This document shows, piece after piece, positions 20,046-30,022 of a DNA stretch of 49,925 nt. Where the stretch lies: the NCBI RefSeq assembly GCF_016106015.1, contig NZ_JACADQ010000007.1, positions 1 through 49,925 on the forward strand, given 5' to 3'. The notes below the pieces were generated by a model, which saw only the letters and a list, made by a program, of their open reading frames with translations, was not told the DNA's origin and searched no databases. Made by a program: the position numbers and the translations under genes. The DNA comes from Neoroseomonas rubea. Lineage in GTDB: Bacteria > Pseudomonadota > Alphaproteobacteria > Acetobacterales > Acetobacteraceae. Every line of letters begins with the position of its first letter. The stretch's first letter is position 1.

Positions 20046-20534
20046 ATGGCCGCTCTCGACCGCGTCGCGCGCAGCCTGCTGCTCTCCGAGCTCGTCTCGG
20101 GGATGGCGCTGACGCTGAAGTACTTCTTCAAGAAGAAGGTGACGCTGAACTACCCCTTCGAACGCGGGCCGCTCGGGCCGCGCTTCAAGGGAGAGCACGC
20201 GCTGCGCCGCTACCCGAACGGGGAAGAACGCTGCATCGCGTGCAAGCTGTGCGAGGCCGTCTGCCCCGCCCAGGCCATCACCATCGAGGCCGAGCCGCGC
20301 GAGGACGGCTCCCGCCGCACGACGCGCTACGACATCGACATGACGAAGTGCATCTATTGCGGCCTCTGCGAGGAGGCCTGCCCGGTCGATGCGATCGTCG
20401 AGGGTCCGAACATGGAATTCGCCGCCGAGACGCGCGAGGAGCTGATCTACAACAAGGAGAAGCTGCTCGATAACGGCGACCGCTGGGAGCCGATGCTTGC
20501 CGAGCGGCTGCGCCTCGACGCGCCTTACCGGTGA
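20046..20534 (+). CDS. nuoI: NADH-quinone oxidoreductase subunit I
   Basis: Ferredoxin-like subunit carrying clusters N6a and N6b. The 162 aa show an amphipathic N-terminal helix that docks on the membrane arm and two ferredoxin motifs, [12 protein letters not shown] and [12 protein letters not shown]. The C-terminal [18 protein letters not shown] is typical of the family. It starts 13 nt after nuoH. Confidence 0.97.
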   Translation: MAALDRVARSLLLSELVSGMALTLKYFFKKKVTLNYPFERGPLGPRFKGEHALRRYPNGEERCIACKLCEAVCPAQAITIEAEPREDGSRRTTRYDIDMTKCIYCGLCEEACPVDAIVEGPNMEFAAETREELIYNKEKLLDNGDRWEPMLAERLRLDAPYR

Positions 20535-20541
20535 TGCGGCC

Positions 20542-21225
20542 ATGATCGCGACCTTCGCTTTCTACGTCTTCGCGGCCATCCTGATCGCCTCCGCGGTCAT
20601 GGTGGTCACCAGCCGCAACCCCGTCCATTCGGTACTCTTCCTGATCCTCGCCTTCTTCAACGCGGCGGCGCTGTTCCTGATCGCGGGGGCCGAGTTCCTC
20701 GCGATGATCCTTGTCATCGTATATGTCGGCGCGGTCGCGGTGCTGTTCCTGTTTGTCGTGATGATGCTGGACATCGATTTCGCGCAGCTGCGCGAAGGCT
20801 TCCAGCGCTACGCGCCGATCGGTGCCATCATCGGCGGCATCCTGCTGCTCGAGTTGTTCATGGTGCTCGCCACCTGGCGCTTCGCGCCGGAAGCGGCGGC
20901 GCTGCGCATGAACCCCAACCCGCCAGGCGTGACGAACGCCGAGGCGCTGGGGCGCATCCTCTACACGGACAATATCTTCCTGTTCCAGGGCGCGGGGCTG
21001 ATCCTGCTGGTCGCCATGATCGGCGCGATCGTGCTGACGCTGCGCGACCGGCCCGGCACCCGCCGACAGGACATCGCGGCGCAGGTCTCGCGCGCGGGGT
21101 CCGTCAGCGTGCGCTCCGTTCCCCAGGGGGCGGGGCTGAAGGAAATCGGCATCCTCCGCCCACCCTCGCCGGAGGAAGAGAAGCCGAAGCAGGTCGAGCA
21201 CCATCACGGGGGGGGGCATCACTGA
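20542..21225 (+). CDS. nuoJ: NADH-quinone oxidoreductase subunit J
   Basis: Membrane subunit (ND6 type), 227 aa, with five hydrophobic segments; the conserved third segment reads [20 protein letters not shown]. The start is ATG 20542; an earlier ATG would fall inside nuoI. The last 40 residues are unusual, Pro/Glu/Lys-rich and ending in a His-Gly cluster (EHHHGGGHH) encoded around a run of nine G (21208-21216). This tail may bind metal or simply vary. nuoK follows 1 nt later. Confidence 0.94.
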   Translation: MIATFAFYVFAAILIASAVMVVTSRNPVHSVLFLILAFFNAAALFLIAGAEFLAMILVIVYVGAVAVLFLFVVMMLDIDFAQLREGFQRYAPIGAIIGGILLLELFMVLATWRFAPEAAALRMNPNPPGVTNAEALGRILYTDNIFLFQGAGLILLVAMIGAIVLTLRDRPGTRRQDIAAQVSRAGSVSVRSVPQGAGLKEIGILRPPSPEEEKPKQVEHHHGGGHH

Positions 21226-21226
21226 G

Positions 21227-21535
21227 ATGGCCGTCTCGCTCGCGCATTTCCTGACCGTCTCGGCGATCCTGCTCGTGCTCGGCGTGTTCGGCATCTTTCT
21301 CAACCGGAAGAACGTCATCGTCATCCTGATGTCGGTCGAACTCATCCTGCTCGCGGTGAACCTGAACCTGGTCGCCTTCTCTGCCGCGCTTGGGGACCTG
21401 ACGGGCCAGGTCTTCACCATGTTCATCCTGACGGTGGCCGCGGCCGAAGCCGCGATCGGCCTTGCCATCGTCGTCATCTATTTCCGCAACCGCGGAACGA
21501 TCGAGGTCGAGGACATCTCGACCCTGAAGGGCTGA
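21227..21535 (+). CDS. nuoK: NADH-quinone oxidoreductase subunit K
   Basis: Small antiporter-like membrane subunit (ND4L type), 102 aa with three hydrophobic segments. The two conserved membrane Glu residues used in proton movement can be seen in [13 protein letters not shown] and [10 protein letters not shown]. It lies 1 nt after nuoJ and 3 nt before nuoL. Confidence 0.97.
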   Translation: MAVSLAHFLTVSAILLVLGVFGIFLNRKNVIVILMSVELILLAVNLNLVAFSAALGDLTGQVFTMFILTVAAAEAAIGLAIVVIYFRNRGTIEVEDISTLKG

Positions 21536-21538
21536 GCG

Positions 21539-23455
21539 ATGCTCGTCGGCGCCGTCTTCTTCCCCCTGCTGGGTGCGACCATCGCTGGCTTCTTCGGCCG
21601 CTGGATCGGCGATCGCGCCGCGCAGTGGGTGACCGTGGCCTGCATGGCGCTCGCCGCCGCCTGCGGCATGACCGCCTTCGTGCAGGTGGCCCTCGGCCAT
21701 GCGCCGGCGACGGTCGAAATCCTCACCTTCCTCGACGTGGGCGGGTTCGAGGTCTCCTGGGCGCTGCGCTACGACACGCTCTCGGCCGTGATGGTCGGCA
21801 TGGTCACGCTGATCTCGACGCTGATCCACATCTACAGCGTCGGCTACATGCACCACGACCCGACGACGCCGCGCTTCTTCGCCTACCTGTCGCTGTTCAC
21901 CTTCATGATGCTGATGCTGGTGACGGCGGACAACCTGGTGCAGCTGTTCTTTGGCTGGGAAGGCGTCGGCCTCGCGAGCTACCTGCTGATCGGCTACTGG
22001 TACGAGAAGGAGAGCGCCTGCGCCGCGGCGATGAAGGCCTTCATCGTCAACCGCGTCGGCGATCTCTTCTTCATGCTGGGCCTGGCACTGACCTTCTGGG
22101 TGTTCGGCTCGGTCGAGTTCAACGCGATCTTCGCCGCGGTCGAGCAGCACAAGGACGCGACCTTCGCCGGGCTGCCGGCCTATGAGGTCATCTGCGTCCT
22201 GCTGTTCCTCGGCGCCTGCGGCAAGTCGGCGCAGCTTGGCCTGCACACTTGGCTGCCGGACGCGATGGAGGGGCCCACGCCCGTCTCTGCGCTGATCCAC
22301 GCCGCGACGATGGTGACGGCGGGCGTCTTCCTCGTTGCGCGCATGTCGCCGGTCTTCGAATGGGCGCCGGGGGCGCTCGCGCTGGTGACCGTCGTCGGCG
22401 CCTCGACGGCGCTGTTCGCGGCGACGATCGGCTGCGTGCAGAACGACATCAAGCGCATCATCGCCTATTCAACCTGCTCGCAGCTCGGCTACATGTTCTT
22501 CGCCGCCGGCGTCGGCGCCTACCAGGGCGCGATCTTCCATCTGTTCACCCACGCCTTCTTCAAGGCGCTGCTCTTCCTAGGCGCCGGCTCCGTGATCCAC
22601 GCGATGAGCGAGGAGCAGGACATCCGGAAGATGGGCGGCATCTGGCGGAAGATTCCCGTCACCTACGCGGTGATGTGGATCGGTTCGCTCGCCCTGGCCG
22701 GCGTTCCGTACTTCGCGGGCTACTTCTCGAAGGACTTCGTGCTGGAGGCGGCCTACGCCGCGCATAGCGGCGTCGGCATGTACGCCTTCGTCTGCGGCCT
22801 GCTCGCGGCCTTCCTGACCGCCTTCTACTCCTGGCGCCTGATCATCCTGACCTTCCACGGCGCGCCGCGGGCGGATGCCCACACGATGGAGCATGTGCAC
22901 GAAAGCCCCGCGGTCATGCTGGTGCCGCTGCTGGTGCTGGCGGTCGGCGCGGTCGTGACCGGCGTCGTCTTCTATCCGTACTTCGTCGGCCATGACTGGC
23001 AGCAGTTCTGGAACGGCGCCATCGTCAATGCCCCGCACAACCACATCATGCACGCCGTGCACGAGGTCCCGTCCTGGGTGCCGCTCGCGCCGACCGTGGT
23101 CGGGCTTTCCGGCATCGCGCTCGCCTACCTGCTCTACATGGCGATGCCGGGCGTGCCGGCGAAGCTCGCCGCGACCTTCGGCGGCGTCTACCGGTTCCTG
23201 CTGAACAAGTGGTACTTCGACGAGCTGTACGATTTCCTGTTCGTCCGGCCCGCGCTGCGTCTTGCGCGCATGCTCTGGCAGACGGCCGACGCCCGGATCA
23301 TCGACGGCGTGCCGAACGGGGCCGCGGCGATCGCCTCGGACGTCGCGCAGGGGGCGGTCCGCCTGCAGACCGGCCGTGTGGCCAACTACGCCTTCGTCAT
23401 GATCGCGGGCCTCGCGGTCTTCGTCACACTGCTCGCCTTCGGAGCCGCCCGATGA
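21539..23455 (+). CDS. nuoL: NADH-quinone oxidoreductase subunit L
   Basis: Largest antiporter-like proton-pumping subunit (ND5 type), 638 aa with about 16 hydrophobic segments. Markers are FFGWEGVGLASYLLIG with its key Glu, LHTWLPDAMEGPTPVSALIHAATMVTAGVFL, and the C-terminal lateral helix region after residue 540 (KWYFDELYDFLFV). Its stop overlaps the nuoM start (ATGA at 23452). Confidence 0.97.
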   Translation: MLVGAVFFPLLGATIAGFFGRWIGDRAAQWVTVACMALAAACGMTAFVQVALGHAPATVEILTFLDVGGFEVSWALRYDTLSAVMVGMVTLISTLIHIYSVGYMHHDPTTPRFFAYLSLFTFMMLMLVTADNLVQLFFGWEGVGLASYLLIGYWYEKESACAAAMKAFIVNRVGDLFFMLGLALTFWVFGSVEFNAIFAAVEQHKDATFAGLPAYEVICVLLFLGACGKSAQLGLHTWLPDAMEGPTPVSALIHAATMVTAGVFLVARMSPVFEWAPGALALVTVVGASTALFAATIGCVQNDIKRIIAYSTCSQLGYMFFAAGVGAYQGAIFHLFTHAFFKALLFLGAGSVIHAMSEEQDIRKMGGIWRKIPVTYAVMWIGSLALAGVPYFAGYFSKDFVLEAAYAAHSGVGMYAFVCGLLAAFLTAFYSWRLIILTFHGAPRADAHTMEHVHESPAVMLVPLLVLAVGAVVTGVVFYPYFVGHDWQQFWNGAIVNAPHNHIMHAVHEVPSWVPLAPTVVGLSGIALAYLLYMAMPGVPAKLAATFGGVYRFLLNKWYFDELYDFLFVRPALRLARMLWQTADARIIDGVPNGAAAIASDVAQGAVRLQTGRVANYAFVMIAGLAVFVTLLAFGAAR

Positions 23456-24963
23456 ATGCCGCCGGCTTTCCGCTTCTCAGCCTGCTGACATTTCTGCCGC
23501 TGGCTGGCGCGGTCTTCATCCTGACGCTGCGGGGCGATGAGAAGGTTCTCGCCGCCAATGCCCGCTGGGCGGCGCTGTGGACCAGCCTGGTCGTCTTCGC
23601 CCTCTCGCTCATCCTCTGGTTCCGGTTCGACAAGGCCGACCACGGCTTCCAGTTCGTCGAGCGGCTCGACTGGCTGACCGATTTCGGCATCACCTACCAC
23701 ATGGGCGTGGACGGCATCTCGGTGCTGTTCATCCTGCTGTCGACGCTGCTCACGCCGATCTGCATCCTTGCCTCCTGGGACTCCGTGCAGACCCGCGTGC
23801 GGGAATACATGGTCGCCTTCCTGGTGCTCGAGACGATGATGGTCGGCATGTTCGCCGCGCTGGACTTCATCGTCTTCTACGTCTTCTTCGAAGGCGTGCT
23901 GATCCCGATGTTCCTCATCATCGGCATCTGGGGCGGCAAGCGGCGGGTCTACGCCTCCTTCAAGTTCTTCCTCTACACGCTGCTCGGCTCCGTGCTGATG
24001 CTGCTGGCGATCCTGCTGCTGTGGTATCGCGCGGGCACGACGGACATCCCGGAGCTGATGCGCCACGCCATCCCGCCGGGACTGCAGACCTGGATCTTTC
24101 TTGCCTTCTTCGCCTCCTTCGCGGTCAAGGTGCCGATGTGGCCCTTCCATACCTGGCTGCCGGATGCGCATGTGGAGGCACCGACCGCTGGCTCCGTCAT
24201 CCTGGCCGGCGTGCTGCTGAAGATGGGCGCGTATGGCTTCCTCCGCTTCAGCCTGCCGATGCTCCCGCATGCCAGCGCCGACTTCGCGCCCTTCATCTAC
24301 GTGCTGTCCATCGTCGCCATCGTCTACACCTCGCTGGTGGCGCTGGCGCAGGAGGACATGAAGAAGCTCATCGCATACTCCTCGGTCGCGCATATGGGCA
24401 TCGTCACGCTCGGCATCTTCACCTTCTCGGTGCAGGGGCTGTCCGGCGCGCTCTTCACCATGCTCTCCCACGGCGTCGTCTCCGGCGCGCTCTTCCTCTG
24501 CGTCGGCGTGCTCTACGACCGCGTCCATTCGCGGGAGATCGCGCGCTATGGCGGGGTCGCGAAGATCATGCCCGCCTACGGGTTGGTGTTCATGCTGTTC
24601 ACCATGGCCTCCGTCGCTTTGCCGGGCCTAGCAGGGTTCCCTGGGGAATTGCTGGTCATCGTCGCGGCCTGGAAGGTGAACGCCTGGGTCGCCTTCGGCG
24701 CGGCGCTGGGCATGATCCTCGGCGCCGCCTATGCGCTGTACCTCTACAAGCGCGTCGCCTTCGGTCGGATCACCAAGGATGACCTTCGCGGCCTGCTCGA
24801 CATGTCGCCACGGGAACATGCGGTCTTCGCGCCGCTGGTCCTGCTCGCGGTCTGGATGGGCGTGTATCCGCAATCCTTTCTCTCCTTCTTCGAGGCCTCG
24901 GTGACGGCCCTTGTGGTGCGGCACGAGGCAGCGCTCAGCGCCGCGCGCCTGGCGGGGATGTAG
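23452..24963 (+). CDS. nuoM: NADH-quinone oxidoreductase subunit M
   Basis: Antiporter-like proton-pumping subunit (ND4 type), 503 aa and about 14 hydrophobic segments. Markers are GVDGISVLFILLSTLLTPI, the VFFEGVLIPMFLIIGIWGG helix with its conserved Glu, and PFHTWLPDAHVEAPTAGSVILAG. Start ATG 23452 overlaps the nuoL stop by 4 nt. nuoN follows 4 nt after its stop. Confidence 0.97.
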   Translation: MNAAGFPLLSLLTFLPLAGAVFILTLRGDEKVLAANARWAALWTSLVVFALSLILWFRFDKADHGFQFVERLDWLTDFGITYHMGVDGISVLFILLSTLLTPICILASWDSVQTRVREYMVAFLVLETMMVGMFAALDFIVFYVFFEGVLIPMFLIIGIWGGKRRVYASFKFFLYTLLGSVLMLLAILLLWYRAGTTDIPELMRHAIPPGLQTWIFLAFFASFAVKVPMWPFHTWLPDAHVEAPTAGSVILAGVLLKMGAYGFLRFSLPMLPHASADFAPFIYVLSIVAIVYTSLVALAQEDMKKLIAYSSVAHMGIVTLGIFTFSVQGLSGALFTMLSHGVVSGALFLCVGVLYDRVHSREIARYGGVAKIMPAYGLVFMLFTMASVALPGLAGFPGELLVIVAAWKVNAWVAFGAALGMILGAAYALYLYKRVAFGRITKDDLRGLLDMSPREHAVFAPLVLLAVWMGVYPQSFLSFFEASVTALVVRHEAALSAARLAGM

Positions 24964-24967
24964 AACG

Positions 24968-26389
24968 ATGAACTGGACCCTCGCCCTGCCGGAACTCGCC
25001 CTCGCGCTGTCCGGCCTTGCCATCCTCGGCATCGGCGTGCTGCCCAAGCGCAACACGCATTTTGCCAGCGCCATTGCGGCGGTTGGCGCGCTGCTGCTCG
25101 CCGCAGCGCTGACGCTCGGCACGCCGGAAGGCACGGCCTTCGGCGGGCAGTTCGTCTCCGACGGCTTCGCGCGCTTCTCGAAGGTGCTGGTGCTGCTGGG
25201 TGCTGCGGCCGGCATCGTGCTCGCGATCGACTTCAACGCGAAGGAAGGGCTCGACCGCTTCGAGTATCCGGTCCTGCTGGTCTTCGCGACGCTCGGCATG
25301 ATGGTCATGGTCTCGGCCAACGACCTGATGTCTCTCTACATCGGGCTCGAGCTCCTCTCGCTCAGCCTCTATGTCGTGGCCGCCTTCAACCGTGACGACG
25401 AACGCTCGGCCGAAGCGGGGCTGAAGTACTTCGTCCTCGGCGCGCTCGCCTCGGGCCTGCTGCTCTATGGCTCCTCGCTCGTCTACGGCTTCACCGGCAC
25501 GACGAATTTCGACCGCATTGCCGATGCGCTGACCGACCCGTCCAAGGCGAGTTCGGGCCTCATCGTCGGCCTGGTCTTCGTCATGGTCGGCCTCGCCTTC
25601 AAGGTCTCGGCGGTGCCCTTCCATATGTGGACGCCCGATGTGTATGAGGGCGCGCCGACGCCGGTCACCGCCTTTTTCGCCGCGGCCCCCAAGGTCGCGG
25701 CCATCGCTCTGTTCGCGCGCGTGCTGGCAGGACCCTTCGGGGACCTGTCGGGCCAGTGGCAGCAGGTGATCGTGCTGATATCGCTGCTGTCGATGGTGCT
25801 CGGCGGATTCGCCGCGATCGGGCAGCAGAACATCAAGCGGCTGATGGCCTATTCCTCGATCGGCCATGTCGGCTACGCGCTGGTCGGCCTTGCCGCGGCG
25901 TCGGAAGCGGGGCTGCGCGGCCTTCTGGTCTACATGGCGATCTACCTGCTGATGAACCTCGGCGCCTTCGCCGTGCTCGTCGCGATGCGCCGCCAGGGCC
26001 GCGCGGTGGAGAGGGTGGACGATCTCGCCGGCCTTGCCAGGACCGACCTCGGCATGGCGGTCTGGATGGCGATCTTCATGTTCTCGATGGCCGGCATCCC
26101 GCCGCTCGCCGGCTTCTTCGGCAAGATGTTCGTCTTCAAGGCGGCGGTCGATGCGGGGCTCTGGACGCTGGCCATCGTCGGCATCCTCTCCTCCGTCGTC
26201 TCGGCCTTCTATTACCTGCGCATTGTCAAGGTGATGTTCTTCGACGAGACGGCGGGCGCGCTCGACCCGCGACCGGCGACTGTCTCCTTCGTCATGGCGG
26301 GGTCGGGCCTGTTCACCGCGCTGTTCTTCCTCTGGCCCGCGCCGCTCGTCGCCGCGGCGCAGGCCGCGGTCGCAGCCCTTCTCGGGTGA
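24968..26389 (+). CDS. nuoN: NADH-quinone oxidoreductase subunit N
   Basis: Third antiporter-like proton-pumping subunit (ND2 type), 473 aa with about 14 hydrophobic segments. Markers are YIGLELLSLSLYVVAAFNRDD and FKVSAVPFHMWTPDVYEGAPTPVTAF. It completes the operon: all fourteen subunits are present and intact, in the standard order. Its stop codon is shared with the next gene's start (GTGA at 26386), so the birA-like gene is probably cotranscribed. Confidence 0.97.
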   Translation: MNWTLALPELALALSGLAILGIGVLPKRNTHFASAIAAVGALLLAAALTLGTPEGTAFGGQFVSDGFARFSKVLVLLGAAAGIVLAIDFNAKEGLDRFEYPVLLVFATLGMMVMVSANDLMSLYIGLELLSLSLYVVAAFNRDDERSAEAGLKYFVLGALASGLLLYGSSLVYGFTGTTNFDRIADALTDPSKASSGLIVGLVFVMVGLAFKVSAVPFHMWTPDVYEGAPTPVTAFFAAAPKVAAIALFARVLAGPFGDLSGQWQQVIVLISLLSMVLGGFAAIGQQNIKRLMAYSSIGHVGYALVGLAAASEAGLRGLLVYMAIYLLMNLGAFAVLVAMRRQGRAVERVDDLAGLARTDLGMAVWMAIFMFSMAGIPPLAGFFGKMFVFKAAVDAGLWTLAIVGILSSVVSAFYYLRIVKVMFFDETAGALDPRPATVSFVMAGSGLFTALFFLWPAPLVAAAQAAVAALLG

Positions 26390-27114
26390 TCCCTCCGCCT
26401 TTCAGGCTGGAGGCGCATGAGAGCCTGCCGAGCACCTCCGACCTGCTCGCCGCCCGCGCGGCGGCGGGGGAGGCGGAGGGCCTCGCGATCCTTGCCCACC
26501 GCCAGACCGCCGGGCGCGGCACGCAGGGGCGCGTCTGGGAAAGCCCGCCCGGCAACCTGCATGTTTCCATCCTGCTCCGCCCCGCGGCGCCGCTGGCAGA
26601 AGCCCCGCGCTGGGGCCTCATCGCCGCCGTGGCACTCGCCGACGCCTTGGCGGCGCTGCTGCCGCCGGGCGCGCCACTCACGCTGAAATGGCCGAACGAC
26701 CTCCTGCTCGGCGGCGCCAAGGCGGCCGGCATCCTGGCCGAGGCGGCGGGTGAGGGGGCCGCCATCGGCTGGATCAGCCTCGGCATCGGGGTGAACCTGG
26801 TCCACGCGCCCGCCGTGCCGGGCCGCGCCACCGCCTGCCTCGCCGATGCGGGTATCGCGGCGCCAGCGCCCGAGGCCGCGGCCACCGCCCTGTTGCAGGC
26901 ACTGGCGCGCTGGCGCACCGCCTATCTCGCCGGCGGCTTCGGCCCCATCCGGGACGCATGGCTGGCCCGCGGGCCGCGGCGCGGTGCGCCCCTTTCCATC
27001 ACCCGGGGTGGGGCGGCATTCAGCGGGACTTTCGCGGGCCTTGCCGAGGATGGCAGCCTGCTGCTCGCGACGGCGGACGGGATCCGCGCCATCGCCTCGG
27101 GGGAGGTCGCCTGA
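26386..27114 (+). CDS. birA: biotin--[acetyl-CoA-carboxylase] ligase
   Basis: Attaches biotin to the carboxyl-carrier protein of acetyl-CoA carboxylase. The 242-aa protein is the catalytic and C-terminal domains only: SLPSTSDLL, the biotinyl-AMP loop GRGTQGR, the KWPNDLL motif and GISLGIGVNL-like GIGVNLV. There is no N-terminal helix-turn-helix, so unlike E. coli BirA it should not repress biotin genes. The GTG start at 26386 overlaps the nuoN stop (GTGA). It lies 3 nt before coaX, a frequent neighbour. Confidence 0.92.
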   Translation: MIPPPFRLEAHESLPSTSDLLAARAAAGEAEGLAILAHRQTAGRGTQGRVWESPPGNLHVSILLRPAAPLAEAPRWGLIAAVALADALAALLPPGAPLTLKWPNDLLLGGAKAAGILAEAAGEGAAIGWISLGIGVNLVHAPAVPGRATACLADAGIAAPAPEAAATALLQALARWRTAYLAGGFGPIRDAWLARGPRRGAPLSITRGGAAFSGTFAGLAEDGSLLLATADGIRAIASGEVA

Positions 27115-27117
27115 GCC

Positions 27118-27936
27118 ATGCTGCTCGCCATCGATGCCGGCAACACCAACGTCGTCTTCGCCGTCCATGACGGGAAGGAATGGCGCGGCCGCTGGCGGAT
27201 CGCCACGCGCGCCGACCGGACATCGGACGAGTACGCGGTCTGGCTGCTGGCGCTGTTCCAGCATGTGGGGCTCAATCCGAACGACATCCATCGCTGCGTC
27301 ATCGGCACCGTCGTGCCGGCCGCGCTGTACAACCTCCGCCGCGTCTGCCGGGACTGGTTCGACACCGAACCGCTGATCGCCCGCTCGACGCTCGACTGGG
27401 GCTTCGAGATCCGGGTCGACCAGCCGAGTGAGGTCGGTGCCGACCGCCTGCTGAACGCGCTGGCGAGCCACCACCACTACAAGGGCCCGCTTGTCGTCAT
27501 CGACTTCGGCACGGCCACCACCTTCGACGTGGTGGACGGCGACGGTGCCTATCTCGGCGGCGTCATCGCGCCGGGCATCAACCTCTCGATCGAAGCGCTG
27601 CACAAGGCGGCCGCGCGGCTGCCGCGCATCGGCATCGGCCGGCCGCAGGCGGTGATCGGCCGATCCACCGTGCCGGCCATGCAATCGGGCATCTACTGGG
27701 GCTATGTCGGGCTGATCGAGGGCATTGTCTCCCGCATCAAGGCGGAGTACGGCAAGCCGCTGAAGGTCATCGCGACGGGCGGCCTCGCGCCGCTCTTCGC
27801 CGAAGGCACCCTTGTCATCGAGAAGACCGACCCCGACATCACTCTTGAGGGTCTGAGGCTGCTCTCCGACCGCAACCCCGTGCCCGTCTTCCACCACAGC
27901 GCGCTGCGCGACCCTCTGAGATCGGAATCCGACTGA
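27118..27936 (+). CDS. coaX: type III pantothenate kinase
   Basis: First committed step of coenzyme A synthesis: phosphorylates pantothenate. The 272-aa protein has the ASKHA-fold motifs [11 protein letters not shown] at the N-terminus (phosphate loop), GADRLLNA, and [13 protein letters not shown] in the second half. It sits between birA (3 nt) and RNase J (5 nt), an arrangement common in Alphaproteobacteria; the birA/coaX pairing also fits a cofactor theme. Confidence 0.96.
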   Translation: MLLAIDAGNTNVVFAVHDGKEWRGRWRIATRADRTSDEYAVWLLALFQHVGLNPNDIHRCVIGTVVPAALYNLRRVCRDWFDTEPLIARSTLDWGFEIRVDQPSEVGADRLLNALASHHHYKGPLVVIDFGTATTFDVVDGDGAYLGGVIAPGINLSIEALHKAAARLPRIGIGRPQAVIGRSTVPAMQSGIYWGYVGLIEGIVSRIKAEYGKPLKVIATGGLAPLFAEGTLVIEKTDPDITLEGLRLLSDRNPVPVFHHSALRDPLRSESD

Positions 27937-27941
27937 ACACG

Positions 27942-29588
27942 ATGATGGACCCGATGGGCGACCTCGCCTTCATCCCGCTGGGCGGGACCGGCGAGATCGG
28001 CATGAACCTCAATGTGTATCGCTGCGACGGTGCGCTGCTCGCCGTCGATTGCGGCATCGGCTTCGCCGGCGCGGAGGCGCCCGAGGTCGATGTCATGGTG
28101 CCCGATGTCGCCTGGCTCGCGGAACGGCGCGACAAACTGCTGGGCCTCGTGATCACCCATGCGCATGAGGACCATATCGGCGCCGTCGTGCATCTGTGGC
28201 GCCAGATGCGCTGCCCGGTGCACGCCACCCCCTTCGCCGCCGCGGTGCTGACGCGCAAGCTGACAGAAGCGGGCATGCTGCAGGAGGTGCCGCTCGTCAC
28301 GGTGCTGCCGCGCAACCGCTTCGCGCTCGGGCCCTTCGGCTGCGAATTGCTGCCCGTCGCCCATTCCATCCCCGAGGCGCAGGCGCTGGTCCTGCGCACG
28401 CGGCACGGGATCGTGCTGCACACCGGTGACTGGAAACTCGACCCCGATCCGCTGATCGGCCCAAGGACGGATGAGGCCGCCTTCGCCGCGCTGGGCGAGG
28501 AAGGCGTGCTCGCCATGGTCTGCGATTCCACCAACGCCATGGTGGAAGGCCATTCGGGAAGCGAGGCCGATGTGCGGCGCAACCTCGCGGCGCTCGTCCG
28601 CGGCCTGAAGGGGCGCGTCGCCGTCACCGGCTTCGCCTCCAACGTCGCGCGGCTTGAATCCATCGCGCTCGCCGGTCGCGCGGCGGGCCGACAGGTCTCA
28701 CTGTTCGGCCGGTCGCTGCGGAACATCGAGGCCGCGGCGCGCGACTGCGGCTACCTGAAGACCATCCCCCCCTTCGTGCCGGAGGAGGAGGCAGGCTACC
28801 TGCCGGATGAGGAGATCCTGCTGATCTGCACCGGCAGCCAGGGGGAGCCGCGCTCCGCCATGTCCAAGATCGCCGAGGACACGCATCCCAACATCGCGCT
28901 CGGCGAAGGGGACACGGTCATTTTCTCCTCCCGCCGCATCCCGGGGAACGAGAAGGCGATCCAGCGCGTGCAGGACGGGCTCGCGCGGCGCGGCTGCAAG
29001 GTGATGACGGATGAGGACCACATGGTCCATGTCTCCGGCCATCCGGCGCGCGACGAGCTCAAGCGGCTCTACGCCCTGGTGAAGCCGCGCCACGCCGTGC
29101 CGGTGCATGGCGAATGGCGCCACCTGCAGGAACACGCAGCACTCGCGCGCGAATGTGGCAGCGTTCCGCACCTGGTCGAGGATGGCGACGTTCTCCGCCT
29201 GTCGGGCAATCGCCCGGAGGTCGTCGAGGGCGTGCCGACCGGGCGCCTGGCGGTCGATGGGGAACGGCTGCTGCCGATGGATGGTGCCGTCATCGCCGCG
29301 CGCCGGCGCATGCTGTTCAACGGCGTGGTCATGGCCTCGCTTGCCGTGGACGGGCAGGGCAGGGTGCTGGGCGACCCGCAGGTCTCGGCCCCCGGCCTGT
29401 TCGACAGCGGCGACATCGAGCCGGGCGCGATCGCCGGCGAACTCCGCCGCGCCGTCTCCGAGATGCCGGCGGCGCTGCGGCGGGAGGATGACGCGCTGCG
29501 CGAGGCCGCGCGCAGCGCGCTTCGCAAGGCGGTCGGACGGCGGCTTCGCAAGCGACCCACGGTCGAGGTGCACCTGCTTCGGGTCTAG
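27942..29588 (+). CDS. rnj: ribonuclease J
   Basis: RNA-processing enzyme with endonuclease and 5'-3' exonuclease activity in the family. The 548 aa begin FIPLGGTGEIGMNLNVY and show the metallo-beta-lactamase motif HAHEDHIGA, then LHTGDWKLD, the beta-CASP domain (including VTGFASNVARLESIA and CTGSQGEPRSAM), HVSGHPARDELKRL and VHGEWRHL near the end. Start ATG 27942 is 5 nt after coaX; a second ATG follows directly. Confidence 0.95.
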   Translation: MMDPMGDLAFIPLGGTGEIGMNLNVYRCDGALLAVDCGIGFAGAEAPEVDVMVPDVAWLAERRDKLLGLVITHAHEDHIGAVVHLWRQMRCPVHATPFAAAVLTRKLTEAGMLQEVPLVTVLPRNRFALGPFGCELLPVAHSIPEAQALVLRTRHGIVLHTGDWKLDPDPLIGPRTDEAAFAALGEEGVLAMVCDSTNAMVEGHSGSEADVRRNLAALVRGLKGRVAVTGFASNVARLESIALAGRAAGRQVSLFGRSLRNIEAAARDCGYLKTIPPFVPEEEAGYLPDEEILLICTGSQGEPRSAMSKIAEDTHPNIALGEGDTVIFSSRRIPGNEKAIQRVQDGLARRGCKVMTDEDHMVHVSGHPARDELKRLYALVKPRHAVPVHGEWRHLQEHAALARECGSVPHLVEDGDVLRLSGNRPEVVEGVPTGRLAVDGERLLPMDGAVIAARRRMLFNGVVMASLAVDGQGRVLGDPQVSAPGLFDSGDIEPGAIAGELRRAVSEMPAALRREDDALREAARSALRKAVGRRLRKRPTVEVHLLRV

Positions 29589-29630
29589 CCGTTAATCGCG
29601 CCGCGCCCTCTGGAAGGACGCGCTGCGCCG

Positions 29631-29909
29631 ATGCACATGCAGCGCATGACAGTCTTTACGGGAATCATCGTCTACCTGTTGATCTGGTGGACGGCGTTGT
29701 TTTGCGTCCTGCCCATCGGCACGCGGCCCGATGCGGAAGGCGACCCCGCCGCTGGCGGCTGGCGCGGGGCGCCGGTCGCCGCAAATCTGCCCTGGAAGCT
29801 TGTGGGAACGACCGTGCTGTCGGCCGTGCTCTGGCTCGGCGTCTGGTGGCTGGTGGAGAGCGAGTGGCTCTCCTTCCGCTCGGGCCCCTGGGCCCTTCCC
29901 GGTCAGTGA
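29631..29909 (+). CDS. DUF1467 family membrane protein
   Basis: Small protein of unknown function, 92 aa, with two membrane segments (about residues 8-27 and 57-77) separated by a Pro/Gly-rich loop that includes LPIGTRPDAEGD. Its place between RNase J and proS is a conserved alphaproteobacterial arrangement. The ATG at 29631 is 43 nt after rnj; ATGs at 29637 and 29646 are possible, and the last gives the shorter N-terminus (MTVFTGIIV) usual in the family. Confidence 0.82.
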   Translation: MHMQRMTVFTGIIVYLLIWWTALFCVLPIGTRPDAEGDPAAGGWRGAPVAANLPWKLVGTTVLSAVLWLGVWWLVESEWLSFRSGPWALPGQ

Positions 29910-30022
29910 TGAAGGATCAGGCAGAGTTTCGGGCGGGATGCGAAGCGACTGCGCAGTTATTGGCTGGGAGCCGCTTTTTTGATCCGCCCCAGCCGGCTTT
30001 TTCGTTGTTCGGCACCCCGCCC

